A DNA stretch of 61,681 nucleotides from Defluviicoccus sp. bin129 (GCA_002239065.1 MPNO01000022.1:1-61681); one strand, 5' to 3'; shown: positions 16,907 through 25,944, counted from the first letter of the stretch. Notes: generated by a model not told the origin, from the sequence alone. Program-made: numbers and translations.

Positions 16907-17687
16907 GCCCGAGATAGAGCTCCTGGATCTCGGGATCGTTCTCGATCTCTTCGGGCGTGCCCTGTTTGAAGATGCGCCCGTTATGCATCATGGTCACCCG
17001 CTCGGCGACGCGCAGCGCGACATCCATGTCGTGTTCGATGACGATGAAGCCGATATGCGGCGGCAGGGATTGCAGAATCTCCACCAGATCGGCGCGTTCG
17101 GAGGGCGAGAGTCCGGCCGCCGGCTCGTCGAACAGGATCAGGCGCGGCGCGCCCGACAGGGCCAGCGCGACCTCGAGCTGGCGCTGTTCTCCGTGGCTGA
17201 GCTCCGCCACCGGCGTATCGCGCCGGTCGTCGAGATGGACGGCGTCCAGCAGGGTTTCGGCCATCTCCATGGCGCCGTCATCGGGCCGGGGACGAAGCAG
17301 CGAGAAACGCCCGCGCCCGACGCCGCGACAGGCGAGAAAGATGTTCTCGATGACGCTGAGCCCGCCGAATAGCAGCGATATCTGATAGGTCCGGCGGAGG
17401 CCGCGACGAATCCGCTCGTGAACCGGCAGATACGTCACGTCCTCGCCGAACAGTCTCACGCGCCCCGAGGTCGGCGGGAAATCGCCCGTGATCGCGTTGA
17501 ACAGGGTGGTCTTCCCCGCCCCGTTGGAACCCAGCACCGCCCGCCGCTCGCCGGCGCGGACGGTCATGTCGATATCCGCTATCGCCACCAGCGCGCCGAA
17601 ATGACGGCTGACGCCGGTCAGCTCCAGCGCGAACTGCCCGGCCTGCGGCAGGGCGGAGCGCGGTACGGCGGTGCCGGGCTCGTCCAA
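16878..17687 (-). CDS. livG: LIV-type ABC transporter ATP-binding protein LivG
   Basis: A 269-residue ABC ATPase of the branched-chain amino acid/amide/urea importer class. Walker [10 protein letters not shown], the long LivG insertion after [21 protein letters not shown], signature [15 protein letters not shown], Walker [12 protein letters not shown], and H-loop IEHDMD. It forms a heterodimer with the LivF half of the next gene. The start is uncertain: the frame opens with TTG at 17687 and the conserved region begins about 20 residues later. Overlap of 29 bases with livF and a 31-base gap from the receptor gene indicate one transcript. Confidence 0.9.
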   Translation of the reverse strand: MDEPGTAVPRSALPQAGQFALELTGVSRHFGALVAIADIDMTVRAGERRAVLGSNGAGKTTLFNAITGDFPPTSGRVRLFGEDVTYLPVHERIRRGLRRTYQISLLFGGLSVIENIFLACRGVGRGRFSLLRPRPDDGAMEMAETLLDAVHLDDRRDTPVAELSHGEQRQLEVALALSGAPRLILFDEPAAGLSPSERADLVEILQSLPPHIGFIVIEHDMDVALRVAERVTMMHNGRIFKQGTPEEIENDPEIQELYLGHGERGGGRA

Positions 17688-17718
17688 AGGGTCCTCGGTC
17701 GCGCGCGATTGGCTCGCC

Positions 17719-18972
17719 CTAGTTGCAGGGTGGGTTGGTGCGGCTGACCTGGCCGTATTTCAGGAACTGCTCATAGGGCAGCCCGAAGGTCTGGGATACC
17801 TGATTGGTAACCCCGATCGTCTTGTTGACCAAATTGCCGCCCGGGCCTTCGACGACTTCCGTCAGGAAGATGTCGGCGATGGCGTTGCGCCGCTCGTCGA
17901 GCGAGACCATGCCGGTCGGCGTCTCGAACTTGAGCGACGCCAGCGCCGCGCGCAGCTTCTTGCCGCCGTCCGACAGATCGCCGTTCACCTTGTCGAGCGC
18001 CAGAAGCGCGGCCTTGGCGTTGATGTAGTAGCCATGGGCGAACAGCGAGGGCGACGGGAACCCGCCCTTGCCCGCGAACATCTTCTTGTACTGCGCGACG
18101 AAGGCGGCCCAGCGCGGGTCGTCCCAGGTATCCGAAATCGGTCCGGCCGAAGGCGTGCCGATCACGGTCTCGCGGATCTTGCCCTTCGAGCCCAGCACGG
18201 TCTGGTCGACGGTGATCGACCCGCCGATCAGCGGCAGCTCGCCGCCCGCCTGCTGGTACTGGCTCAGGAAGTTGATCGCGTCCGCTCCGCCGAGCGCGAC
18301 ATAGATCGCGTCCACGTCGTCGGGCAGCGCGGCGATGACCGAGGAATAGTCCTTGTTGCCGATCGGCACCCAGAACCGCGCATCGGCCGGCGCCTTGCCG
18401 CCGAGACGGCAGAACGGCTCCAGGAAGCCGAAGACCTGGGTGTAGGGGAAGGAATAGTCTTCCGCCAGAACGGCGACCTTGCGGTACTTCTTGACGTTGT
18501 AGGCATACTCGCCGAGCCCGGCCATCCACTGGGCGCCTTCCGTGGAGAAGCGGAAGAAATTGGGCGCCGGATTGCGCAGGGTCGTGTCCTGCGCCGCCGA
18601 CGTTCCGTTGATGAACGTGACGTTGGGCTTGGTCTTGGCGTAGTCCTTGACCGCGAGGCCTTCGGAGCCGGACAGCGGACCGACCATGATCTGGACGCCG
18701 TCCTGTTCGACCAGCTTGCGGGTCGCGCGGATGGCGCTGGCGGGCGATGCGTCGGACGACCCGGTGATCAGTTCGATCTTCTTGCCGCCGGCCATGGAGT
18801 TGACCTCCTCCAGCGCCATCTGGATGCCGCGGATGCCGTCCTGGCCCGGCGCGGCGAAGGCGCCTTCGAGTGTCGCAAGCCCGCCCATCTTGATCGTGTC
18901 CTGCGCGGCGGCCGGGCTTGCGATGGCCAGCACCGCAGCCGCCAGCAGGGTGTTTCTGGTAATTTGCAGCAT
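17719..18972 (-). CDS. LIV-type periplasmic ligand-binding protein
   Basis: A 417-residue receptor of the leucine/isoleucine/valine-binding class. A Sec signal peptide (NTLLAAAVLAIASPAAAQ, cut after AAAQ) is followed by DTIKMGGLATLEGAFAAPGQ. The ligand-binding core includes the LSGSEGLAVKDYAKTKPNVTFINGTS region. Such receptors take amino acids, amides, urea or aromatic acids; the ligand here is unknown. It sits third in the operon, after livH and livM. It ends with a single Cys in NPPCN, notable but unexplained. Confidence 0.92.
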   Translation of the reverse strand: MLQITRNTLLAAAVLAIASPAAAQDTIKMGGLATLEGAFAAPGQDGIRGIQMALEEVNSMAGGKKIELITGSSDASPASAIRATRKLVEQDGVQIMVGPLSGSEGLAVKDYAKTKPNVTFINGTSAAQDTTLRNPAPNFFRFSTEGAQWMAGLGEYAYNVKKYRKVAVLAEDYSFPYTQVFGFLEPFCRLGGKAPADARFWVPIGNKDYSSVIAALPDDVDAIYVALGGADAINFLSQYQQAGGELPLIGGSITVDQTVLGSKGKIRETVIGTPSAGPISDTWDDPRWAAFVAQYKKMFAGKGGFPSPSLFAHGYYINAKAALLALDKVNGDLSDGGKKLRAALASLKFETPTGMVSLDERRNAIADIFLTEVVEGPGGNLVNKTIGVTNQVSQTFGLPYEQFLKYGQVSRTNPPCN

Positions 18973-18985
18973 GGTTTTCTCCCTC

Positions 18986-20053
18986 TCACATGCGTTTGGG
19001 CGAGCTGGCGGAATGCCAGTCGTCCCGGTTTGCGCGCGCGCCCCAGAGGGCGTTCGCGCGGGGCAGCCGGATTCTCGACTCCGCCCGGCGCCACAGGCCG
19101 AGCATCCCGTCCGGCGAGAACAAGACGATAAGCAGGAACGCCAGGCCGATCACGGTGTTGAATCGCTCCCGGTCGATCAGGTCGATCGCGAAGTTCTCCA
19201 GGAGCACGAAAGCGACGGCCCCCAGGAACGGCCCGATCGGCGCCCCGAGCCCGCCGATCACGGCAATCACCAAAATGTCGATGACCATGTCGACGCCGAC
19301 CAGACCCGGGGAAACGCGGCCGTTGAACCATACCAGCAACACGCCCGCCGTTCCGGCGATCGCGCCGGCGTAGAAATAGGCGACGACGCGATGCGAGAAG
19401 ACGTTGATGCCGAGCGCGCGCACCCGCCTGGGATTGTCGCGCACCGCCTGGAGCCCCAACCCGAATGACGAGCGGGACCCGTAGAGCACGGCGAAATAGA
19501 AGAAGGCCGCGACCGCCAGGCAGAGATAGTAGAACGGCATGGGGTCGCGCCAGTAAACCCCGAAGAGTGTCGGCGGCTCGATCCCGGCAAAGCCGGTGAA
19601 GCCGTTGAAGATGACGTAGTTCTGGCGCACGAAGTAGAAGAAGGCGACGGCGATCGCCAGCGTGATCATGATCGTGTAGATGCCTTCGGTGCGCGCGGAG
19701 ATCGCCCCGATGAAGGTGCTGAGCAGCGCCGCGCCGAGGATCGCGATCGCCGCGGTCAGCCACCAGGGCCAGCCCAGCCCCATGACGCCGACGCTGTTGG
19801 TGCCGAGGATCGCCATGACGTAGGCGGCGAAACCGGCGACCGTCATCTGGGCGAGGCTGACCATCCCGCCATAGCCGGCCAGCATCGTCAGCGACAGCGC
19901 GATGGTGCCGAGGATCAGCGAATAGGCGCCGATCTGGAAGGTGAAGAAATCCGACGCAAACAGCGGGTAGCCGAGCAGGAAGACCGCGACCAGCAGGATC
20001 GCCGGGTTGATGCCCAGCGGATAGGCGGATGACTTTCCTGCCGCACCGAACAT
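18986..20053 (-). CDS. livM: LIV-type ABC transporter permease LivM
   Basis: A 355-residue inner-membrane permease with eight or more membrane segments. Typical LivM stretches are SLTMLAGYGGMVSLAQMTVAG, GLGLQAVRDNPRRVRALGIN (coupling helix) and VIGGLGAPIGPFLGAVAF. It starts one base after the livH stop and is followed by the receptor gene after 13 bases. Confidence 0.92.
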   Translation of the reverse strand: MFGAAGKSSAYPLGINPAILLVAVFLLGYPLFASDFFTFQIGAYSLILGTIALSLTMLAGYGGMVSLAQMTVAGFAAYVMAILGTNSVGVMGLGWPWWLTAAIAILGAALLSTFIGAISARTEGIYTIMITLAIAVAFFYFVRQNYVIFNGFTGFAGIEPPTLFGVYWRDPMPFYYLCLAVAAFFYFAVLYGSRSSFGLGLQAVRDNPRRVRALGINVFSHRVVAYFYAGAIAGTAGVLLVWFNGRVSPGLVGVDMVIDILVIAVIGGLGAPIGPFLGAVAFVLLENFAIDLIDRERFNTVIGLAFLLIVLFSPDGMLGLWRRAESRIRLPRANALWGARANRDDWHSASSPKRM

Positions 20054-20054
20054 G

Positions 20055-21065
20055 TCAGCGGGTCCCCATGATGCCCTGGGGCCGGATGGCGAGGACGCCG
20101 ACCATGATCACGAAGGTCAGGACCACCGCATAGGTGGGGAAGTAGGCGAGGCCGAACTGTTCGGCGAGGCCGATCAGCAGGGCGCCGATGGCCGCCCCGG
20201 TAACCGAACCCAGCCCGCCGACGATGACCACCACCAGCGACGCGAGCAGGTAGCGGATGTCCTCGCCCGGCGCGATGGAGAGCGCCGTGCCGCCGACGAC
20301 TCCGGCGAATCCGGCAAGCCCCGCGCCGATGGCGAAGACGAGGGCGAAGACGAGCTGCACGTTGACGCCCGACGCCGCCAGCATCTCCCTGTCGTTGACG
20401 CCGGCCCGGACCATCATCCCGACCCGGGTGCGGTTGAGAAACACCCAGAGGCCGATCCCCACCGCGACGGCGACCCCGAGGACCGTCAGCCGGTACATCG
20501 GGTACTTGATGAACACCGGCGCGCCGGACGACTTGATGACCGAGATCACCGGCAGGACCACCGCGCCATACAGCCCCTCCGGCGTGTCGAACTGGTAGGT
20601 CGTTCCGGTCCACACCGCGAGCATCAGGTCCGCGGCGATGATCGAAATGCCGATGGTCACCAGGGTCTGGCGCAGCTCGTCCCCTTCCATCCGGCGAAAG
20701 ATCGCCACCTGAAGCAGAATCCCGCTGACCGCGATCACCAGGAAGGCGACGGCAAGGCCGAAGAACCAGCTTCCGGTCGCCTCGGCCACCTCGTAGCCGA
20801 TATAGCCGCCCAGCAGGTACATCGAGCCATGCGCCAGGTTGACGTTGCGCATCAGGCCGAAGACCAGGGTGAACCCGCTGGCCACGAGAAAGTAGAGGCC
20901 GCCGAGGGTAACGCCGTTGAGCAGCGTGGTGACGAAGGTCTTCTTGCGCCCGATGGCATCGATCAGCCAATCCGGCCATACCGCGAAGATCAGCCACAGC
21001 AACGCCGCCGCGAACAGCACGACCCCGAGAACCACGAGCGTCCGGCGCTGCATCGGTCTGGGCAC
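20055..21065 (-). CDS. livH: LIV-type ABC transporter permease LivH
   Basis: A 336-residue permease, first gene of the eleven-gene operon. LivH features are LLNGVTLGGLYFLVASGFTLVFGLM, NLAHGSMYLLGGY, GVNDREMLAASGVNVQLVF and the GGLGSVTGAAIGALLIGL end region. About 50 residues precede the conserved core with one extra membrane segment (VVLGVVLFAAALLWLIFAVW). The start is a GTG at 21065 or an ATG at 21053; neither has a strong ribosome site. Confidence 0.92.
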   Translation of the reverse strand: MPRPMQRRTLVVLGVVLFAAALLWLIFAVWPDWLIDAIGRKKTFVTTLLNGVTLGGLYFLVASGFTLVFGLMRNVNLAHGSMYLLGGYIGYEVAEATGSWFFGLAVAFLVIAVSGILLQVAIFRRMEGDELRQTLVTIGISIIAADLMLAVWTGTTYQFDTPEGLYGAVVLPVISVIKSSGAPVFIKYPMYRLTVLGVAVAVGIGLWVFLNRTRVGMMVRAGVNDREMLAASGVNVQLVFALVFAIGAGLAGFAGVVGGTALSIAPGEDIRYLLASLVVVIVGGLGSVTGAAIGALLIGLAEQFGLAYFPTYAVVLTFVIMVGVLAIRPQGIMGTR

Positions 21066-21384
21066 GGCCGGTCAGGACCCGGCGCGGCGTCCGGACGGCA
21101 GCGTCGTCGCCACGCGTATCCAACGGGCCGCGCGAACGGCCCACGACGCGGTCATCGTCGATCCTCCCCAGCCAACCGCAGCGATGCCATGCGCACCGGC
21201 CGTCCGACGGTCCCGCCGGGCTATCGTCGCGCCGTCGGTTCCGGTCTCGAACGCCACCGAACAGTCTGTCCAAACCCGCCCGAACCCGCAACCGCGCAAC
21301 CGGCGCCCTGCACCGCCCGGACGGCAGTGATCCACCCCCGTTGGATTGGTCCTCACCTGGGTTTGGGAATGAGGAGGCCCGACG
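21066..21384. other. Upstream region of the LIV-type operon, no gene seen
   Basis: About 320 bases between livH (minus) and the IS3 remnant (plus). It must hold the operon promoter, but I could not pick a convincing -35/-10 pair. The last 50 bases may be the left end of the IS3 remnant, which has a GAGGAGG ribosome site before its ATG at 21385. Confidence 0.4.
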
Positions 21385-21900
21385 ATGGCAAGGAAGCGCT
21401 ACAAGCCTGAGGAGATCGTGAGCCTGCTGCGGCAGGCCGAGGTTCTGCACGGCCGGGGCCTGTCGATGGCGGACGCGATCCGTCAGCTCGGGATCGGCGA
21501 GGTTACCTTCTATAGATGGCGCAAGGAGTATGCCGGCTATAGATGGCGCAAGGAGTATGCCGGGATGAGCGGCGATCGGCTTCGCCGCCTGAAGGAGCTC
21601 GAGAAGGAGAACGAGCGGCCGCGCCGCGGTGGGGAGCCGCACCGCCTTCATCGAGCCGGGATCGCCCTGGGAGAATGGCTATATCGAGAGCTTCAACGCC
21701 AGGCTGCGCGACGAGCTCCTGAACGGGGAGATCTTCTACACCCTGAAGAAAGCCCAGGTTCTGATCCAATCCTGGCGGCGCCATTGCAACGCCGTACGCC
21801 CGCACGGCAGCCTGGAATACCGACCGCCGGCGCCCGAGACGATCGTCACGCCAAGCCTCGAGAATGGTGAATCAAATCACACCTTGGCGACCTGTCCGAC
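21385..21900 (+). mobile_element. IS3-family element remnant with internal deletion
   Basis: The first part encodes the start of an IS3 OrfA (MARKRYKPEEIVSLLRQAEV, then FYRWRKEYAG and RLKELEKENE). From about 21630, in another frame, comes the end of OrfB (FIEPGSPWENGYIESFNARL, then VRPHGSLEYRPPAPE), which carries the last catalytic Glu of the DDE set. Roughly 700-800 bases of a normal element, with the first catalytic residues, are missing, so it cannot transpose alone. A 27-base tandem duplication at 21511-21564 repeats YRWRKEYAG. Element ends could not be fixed. Confidence 0.85.
21511..21564 (+). repeat. 27-base tandem duplication inside the IS3 remnant
   Basis: Two copies in direct succession (21511-21537 and 21538-21564, last base differing). 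The unit is in frame and doubles the peptide YRWRKEYAG, which intact homologues have once. A recent slippage event. Confidence 0.9.
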
Positions 21901-22001
21901 TTTCCGGCGCCACCTCACGCCAAACCGGATCGCCGCAGTTGGACTCCTCGGAGGACCCGGCCTAGTGTTTTCCTCCGCCGATAGGTTCGGGGAGAAGATC
22001 G

Positions 22002-22526
22002 ATGGCCCTTCCGATGCCTCTCAATCTGGCCGGATGGATCGAAGAGCACCGCCACGAGCTCAAGCCTCCCGCGGGCGGACGGACGATCTGGGCCGATACC
22101 GATTTCATCGTGACCGTTGTGGGCGGCCCGAACGAACGGCCCGACTATCACGACGACCCTCTCGAGGAGCTCTTCTTTCAGCTCAAAGGCGACATGACGC
22201 TGCGCGTGATCGACGATGGCGTGCGCCGGGACGTACCGATCCGGGAAGGCGAAATCTTTCTGCTCCCGCCGCACGTGCTGCATTCCCCGCAGCGTGGCGC
22301 CGACACGATCGGGCTGATCGTGGAGCGCACCCGCGCGCCCGGTGTCATCGACGCCTTCGAATGGTTCTGCGGGAAATGCGACGCGCAAGTGCACCGGCGG
22401 GAGATACAGGTGGCGAGGCTGGAGCAGGGCGTCAACAGCGTCCTGGAAGAATATGCCGCCGACCCGGCCCTGCGAACCTGCCCGGCCTGCGGCCATGTGA
22501 ACCCGGCGCGGCGCAAAGCCGATTGA
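22002..22526 (+). CDS. nbaC: 3-hydroxyanthranilate 3,4-dioxygenase
   Basis: A 174-residue cupin dioxygenase that opens 3-hydroxyanthranilate to 2-amino-3-carboxymuconate semialdehyde, in kynurenine or 2-nitrobenzoate degradation. The iron triad fits the bacterial enzyme: His50 (YHDDP), Glu56 (LEELFFQ) and His94 (PPHVLH). Substrate Arg and Glu residues are in the usual ERTRAPG region. The C-terminal rubredoxin-like iron site is complete: Cys123-x2-Cys126 and Cys160-x2-Cys163. A GGGGAGAAG ribosome site precedes ATG 22002. No other kynurenine-pathway gene is adjacent; it lies alone between IS3 and IS1380 remnants, so it may have arrived or been isolated by IS activity. Confidence 0.93.
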   Translation: MALPMPLNLAGWIEEHRHELKPPAGGRTIWADTDFIVTVVGGPNERPDYHDDPLEELFFQLKGDMTLRVIDDGVRRDVPIREGEIFLLPPHVLHSPQRGADTIGLIVERTRAPGVIDAFEWFCGKCDAQVHRREIQVARLEQGVNSVLEEYAADPALRTCPACGHVNPARRKAD

Positions 22527-22599
22527 CGGTCGTCCCGGGCCGCGAGCCCGATTCAACCGCATCCCGGCGTCAGCCCGTCCTCCGGCGTCCTCTCGCGCA

Positions 22600-23050
22600 G
22601 GGTGTCCATACCTCCGCAACCGCCATGCGCGCCAACCAGCTCCGCCTCTGGTTCGCTTCCATGGCCTATGTCCTGCTCGCCGCCCTGAGGCGCATCGCGC
22701 TCGCCGGAACCCGCCTCGCCAGAGCCACATGCGGATCCATCCGCCTCAAGCTCCTCAAGATCGGCGCCCAGGTCCGACGCAGCGCAAGGCGTATCCGCAT
22801 CGCCATGGCGTCCGCTTGTCCCCATGCCGATACCTTCGCCCACGCACACGCCCGATTATATCCCTGACCTGAGCCCAAGGCCCCAACTCAACCCGCCCGC
22901 CAACAACAAGGACACACGCCCCAGCCCAAACCGCGCCTCAGGCGCAACCGGTACCCCTGCGCTGTCACCAGCTGAAACGGGCGCACTACTCCCAAGACCC
23001 CGCAAACAGCCAAACGCCTTCCCATCACGACCCCGGTAAGAAATGCAGGG
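22600..23050 (+). mobile_element. IS1380-family element, 3' remnant
   Basis: From ATG-like codon 22625 to the stop 22865-22867 the plus strand encodes MRANQLRLWFASMAYVLLAA and on to LKLLKIGAQVR, the C-terminal end of an IS1380 transposase (about 80 of some 430-460 residues). The sequence then runs to a CCCCGGTAAGAAATGCAGG end at about 23031-23049, which resembles an IS1380 terminal repeat. The 5' part is gone. Confidence 0.75.
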
Positions 23051-23063
23051 TAGTGCGGAATCC

Positions 23064-23240
23064 CTATGGAGCAGCGATGAGATCGGTGTCGATGCCGTCG
23101 CCGATGCGTGCGGCGGAGGCCTTCGCGGTATCGCGGGCAAGATGGGCGTACCGGGCGGTCGTCTGCACCTGGATGTGACCGAGCAGCTTGCCGATCATCG
23201 GCAGGCCCTCGCCCAGCGCCAGCACGCGCGAGGCGGAAGA
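23064..23240 (-). pseudogene. Tyrosine recombinase (integrase) C-terminal relic
   Basis: Reading the minus strand from about 23240 to the TAG at 23064-23066 gives ALGEGLPMIGKLLGH, then QTTARYAHLA and a tail ending IDTDLIAAP. This is the last 55 or so residues of a phage-type integrase, with the GH box and the catalytic Tyr. The HxLRHxxA box and everything before it are lost; the fragment joins unrelated sequence at about 23236. Confidence 0.8.
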
Positions 23241-23534
23241 TCGAGCGGCCGGAAGGGAAGCGGCGGCGCGTCGGCATCGCCCTCCGGGACGCTGAAGATT
23301 ATGCGGTCGGGCGGCGTGTCGTTGAGATCGATCTTGTTGATCTCGGCATCCAGCCGGTCGTCATGCGAGCGCACCCCACGCACCGAACGGGGCGAAATGG
23401 CGTCCTTGGGCGTCAGGCGTCGACGACAGGGGGAGCGGATAGCGGCATGGCGGCGGCGGACGGTCGCCCGCAAATCGACAAAGCGGCGGCGGGGGCGCTA
23501 TAAGCGGGATCGAGAGGCAGCAGGGGAGGGCGGC
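23241..23534. other. Gene-free interval before the Rieske genes
   Basis: No intact gene. A minus-strand open stretch around 23240-23380 reads LDAEINKIDLNDTPPDRIIF, which has protein-like composition and may be a relic, but I do not recognise it. A GGGGAGGG ribosome site lies at the right end, before ATG 23535. Confidence 0.35.
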
Positions 23535-24680
23535 ATGTCCGTCTCCGGATACCCGGTCCAGGGAACTTCCGCCGGCATCGCGCGAACCCGGGATACCCTG
23601 CACAAGGCGCGCCATTTGCCGGGGCACGTCTACACCTCGCCCGAAATCTACCGGCTCGAGAAAGAAAAGATCTTCATGCGGGACTGGCTCTGCGTCGGTC
23701 GCATGGAGGAGGTCGAGAACCCCGGCGATTACATGGCGCTGAGAATCATTGACGAGCCGATTATCGTCGCGCGCGACGACGACGGACGGGTCAACGCCTT
23801 CGCCAATGTCTGCAAGCACCGCGGCGTCGAGGTCGCCAGGGGGTCGGGCAACACGAGGGAATTCAGCTGCCCCTATCATGCGTGGCTGTACGACCTCCAG
23901 GGGAGGCTCATCGGCGCTCCCTACATGAAGGAGGCGGAAGGGTTCGTTCCCGAGAACTGCCGGCTCACGCCGCTGCGCTTCGACGAATGGCGCGGCTGGA
24001 TGTTCGTCAATTTCGATCCCGATGCGGCGCCGCTCTCCGAATTCGCGGCGGAGTACGAAAGGGAGTTCGCCTTCCTTCGTCACGAGAAGATGAAGCTGGC
24101 GACCAAGCACATCGTCGGCCTCGACTGCAACTGGAAGCTCTTCGTGGAGAATCTGCAGGACTTCTATCACGTCCAGGTCCTGCATCGGGATACGTTCGGC
24201 GGCCATATCGACATCGACGAGTTCGTTTTCAACGTGAAGCAGAAGGGCGGTTTCAGCTCGTTCTACGACGCCGCGCCCGACACCCCCGATTCCGTCTCGC
24301 TGGTGGGAAAGATGCCGTGGCTCTCCGACAAGCCGATGAGCTTCGCCTACACCGGCTTCCTCGCCCCCAACTTCCACATGTTCGGCCGCATCGACGAATC
24401 GCACCCGATGGTCATCTGGCCACTGGCGCCGGACAGGACGCAGGTCATCGTCTACCACGTCTTCCCCGCCGAGCATTTCGAACAACCGGACTTCATGGAG
24501 AAGGCGCGCGTCTATCACGACTTTCTCGCGCGGGTCGTGGAGGAGGACCGGGAGATGGTCAATTCCCTGCAGCGCGGCATGAATTCGCGGCTGTTCGAAC
24601 CGGGGCCGCTGTCGCGCATGGAGGTCAATCTCCACAGCCTGCTCAACTACTATCTCGACCGCGTGGATCTCGGGGCATGA
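23535..24680 (+). CDS. Rieske aromatic-ring-hydroxylating oxygenase, alpha subunit (1)
   Basis: A 381-residue oxygenase alpha subunit. The [2Fe-2S] Rieske site is Cys93-Lys-His95 and Cys112-Pro-Tyr-His115; the mononuclear-iron region ENLQDFYHVQVLH has the two His ligands, with an acidic ligand expected near EEDREMVNS. It should dihydroxylate, hydroxylate or O/N-demethylate an aromatic or quaternary-amine substrate, taking electrons from a reductase not encoded nearby. ATG 23535 follows a strong ribosome site. The next gene is a paralogue about 85 bases downstream; no beta subunit is present, so it is probably an alpha-only type. Confidence 0.92.
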   Translation: MSVSGYPVQGTSAGIARTRDTLHKARHLPGHVYTSPEIYRLEKEKIFMRDWLCVGRMEEVENPGDYMALRIIDEPIIVARDDDGRVNAFANVCKHRGVEVARGSGNTREFSCPYHAWLYDLQGRLIGAPYMKEAEGFVPENCRLTPLRFDEWRGWMFVNFDPDAAPLSEFAAEYEREFAFLRHEKMKLATKHIVGLDCNWKLFVENLQDFYHVQVLHRDTFGGHIDIDEFVFNVKQKGGFSSFYDAAPDTPDSVSLVGKMPWLSDKPMSFAYTGFLAPNFHMFGRIDESHPMVIWPLAPDRTQVIVYHVFPAEHFEQPDFMEKARVYHDFLARVVEEDREMVNSLQRGMNSRLFEPGPLSRMEVNLHSLLNYYLDRVDLGA

Positions 24681-24765
24681 GTGGCGCCGGAGGGCAAGTT
24701 GGTCCGGAAAGACACCTGCCGGAAGCAGATCGACCGGGAGTTCACCTGACCGGGGGAAAGCGAAG

Positions 24766-25944
24766 ATGGCAGCCAGCGAGGAAGGTCCGCTAGCCGGCTC
24801 CGCGGCGCCCGGGTGGGGCGGGGAGGGCTTCGGGAAGATCCGCCGCCCGATTACCGAGGCACGCCATGTGCCGGGCGCGTTCTACCACTCGGCCGAGACC
24901 TACGAGCTGGAGAAGCGCAACATCTTCATGAAGGACTGGCTTTGCGTCGCCCGCGTCGAGGAACTGGAGAAGCCCGGCGATTACATGGCGGTCCGCATCA
25001 TGGGCGAGCCGGCCATCGTGGTCCGCGACGACGAGGGAGAGCTCAGGGCATTCTCCAATACCTGCGCCCATCGCGGGGTCGAGGTGATCCGGGGCGAGGG
25101 CAATGCCGATCATTTCAGCTGCCCCTATCACGGTTGGAGCTACGATCTCAAAGGCGCGCTCACCGGCGCCGCGTTCATGGAGGACTCCGAGGAGTTCGAT
25201 CCCTCGCGGTGCGGGCTGCCGCCGCTCAGGCTCGGCACATGGGCGGGTTGGGTGTTCATCGCCTTCGATGACGACGCGCCGCCGCTGAGCGATTTCGTCG
25301 CTCATTTCGAACAGGAATTCGGCTTCCTGCGCCAGGAGGATTGCCGTCTCGCCGTCAAGCTCGAGGTCGAGTTCGACTGCAACTGGAAGCTGTTCGTCGA
25401 GAACCTGCTCGACGTCTACCACGCCGCCACGCTGCACGCGAAAACCATCGGCGCAAAGCGCGGCCGCGCCGACAGGTATCCGTTCAACCTGTTCGAGCGC
25501 GGCGGCACCAGCATGTTCTACCACTCGGCTCCGATGGTGCCCGGCGGCCAGAGCCTGTTCGGCAGGATGCCCTGGCTCGGAGACAAGCCGGACAATTTCG
25601 CCTGTTCGGGGCATCTCTCGCCGAACATGCAGCTGATCGCCCGGTCCGACAACGTGCACCCCTTCGTCATGTGGCCGTTGGGGCCGGATCGCTGCCGCGT
25701 CGTCAACTACACGCTGTTCCCGGCGCAGCATTTCGATCTGCCGGGCTTCGAGGAGAAAGTCGAGGTCTACCGGGACTACCTGATCGACGTTGTCGAGGAA
25801 GACCGGCAAATGGTTGCGTCGCTGCAGCAGAACATGAAATCGCGCCGCCTGCGGCCCGGCCCGATGTCGAAGCTGGAGCTCGGCATCCATCACGTCATCA
25901 ACGACGTTCTCGATCGGATCTCCGAAGATGACGGTTCGGGCTGA
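24766..25944 (+). CDS. Rieske aromatic-ring-hydroxylating oxygenase, alpha subunit (2)
   Basis: A 392-residue paralogue of the preceding gene, alike throughout (HVPGAFYHSAETYELEKRNI versus HLPGHVYTSPEIYRLEKEKI). The Rieske site is CAHRGVEV...CPYHGW; the catalytic iron region is ENLLDVYHAATLH. Two tandem alpha subunits could form a hetero-oligomer or act on successive or different substrates. The N-terminus has about 25 extra residues before the conserved start. No ferredoxin or reductase gene adjoins; a Rieske ferredoxin is 12 kb away (37899-38231). Confidence 0.92.
   Translation: MAASEEGPLAGSAAPGWGGEGFGKIRRPITEARHVPGAFYHSAETYELEKRNIFMKDWLCVARVEELEKPGDYMAVRIMGEPAIVVRDDEGELRAFSNTCAHRGVEVIRGEGNADHFSCPYHGWSYDLKGALTGAAFMEDSEEFDPSRCGLPPLRLGTWAGWVFIAFDDDAPPLSDFVAHFEQEFGFLRQEDCRLAVKLEVEFDCNWKLFVENLLDVYHAATLHAKTIGAKRGRADRYPFNLFERGGTSMFYHSAPMVPGGQSLFGRMPWLGDKPDNFACSGHLSPNMQLIARSDNVHPFVMWPLGPDRCRVVNYTLFPAQHFDLPGFEEKVEVYRDYLIDVVEEDRQMVASLQQNMKSRRLRPGPMSKLELGIHHVINDVLDRISEDDGSG

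Noticed and set aside
22888..23277. A 129-codon minus-strand frame over the integrase relic.
   Set aside because: It is out of frame with the recognisable integrase tail and shows no domain.
24678..24794. A 38-codon open frame starting in the ATGA overlap after the first Rieske gene.
   Set aside because: Composition is not protein-like, it overlaps the next gene start, and no motif is seen.
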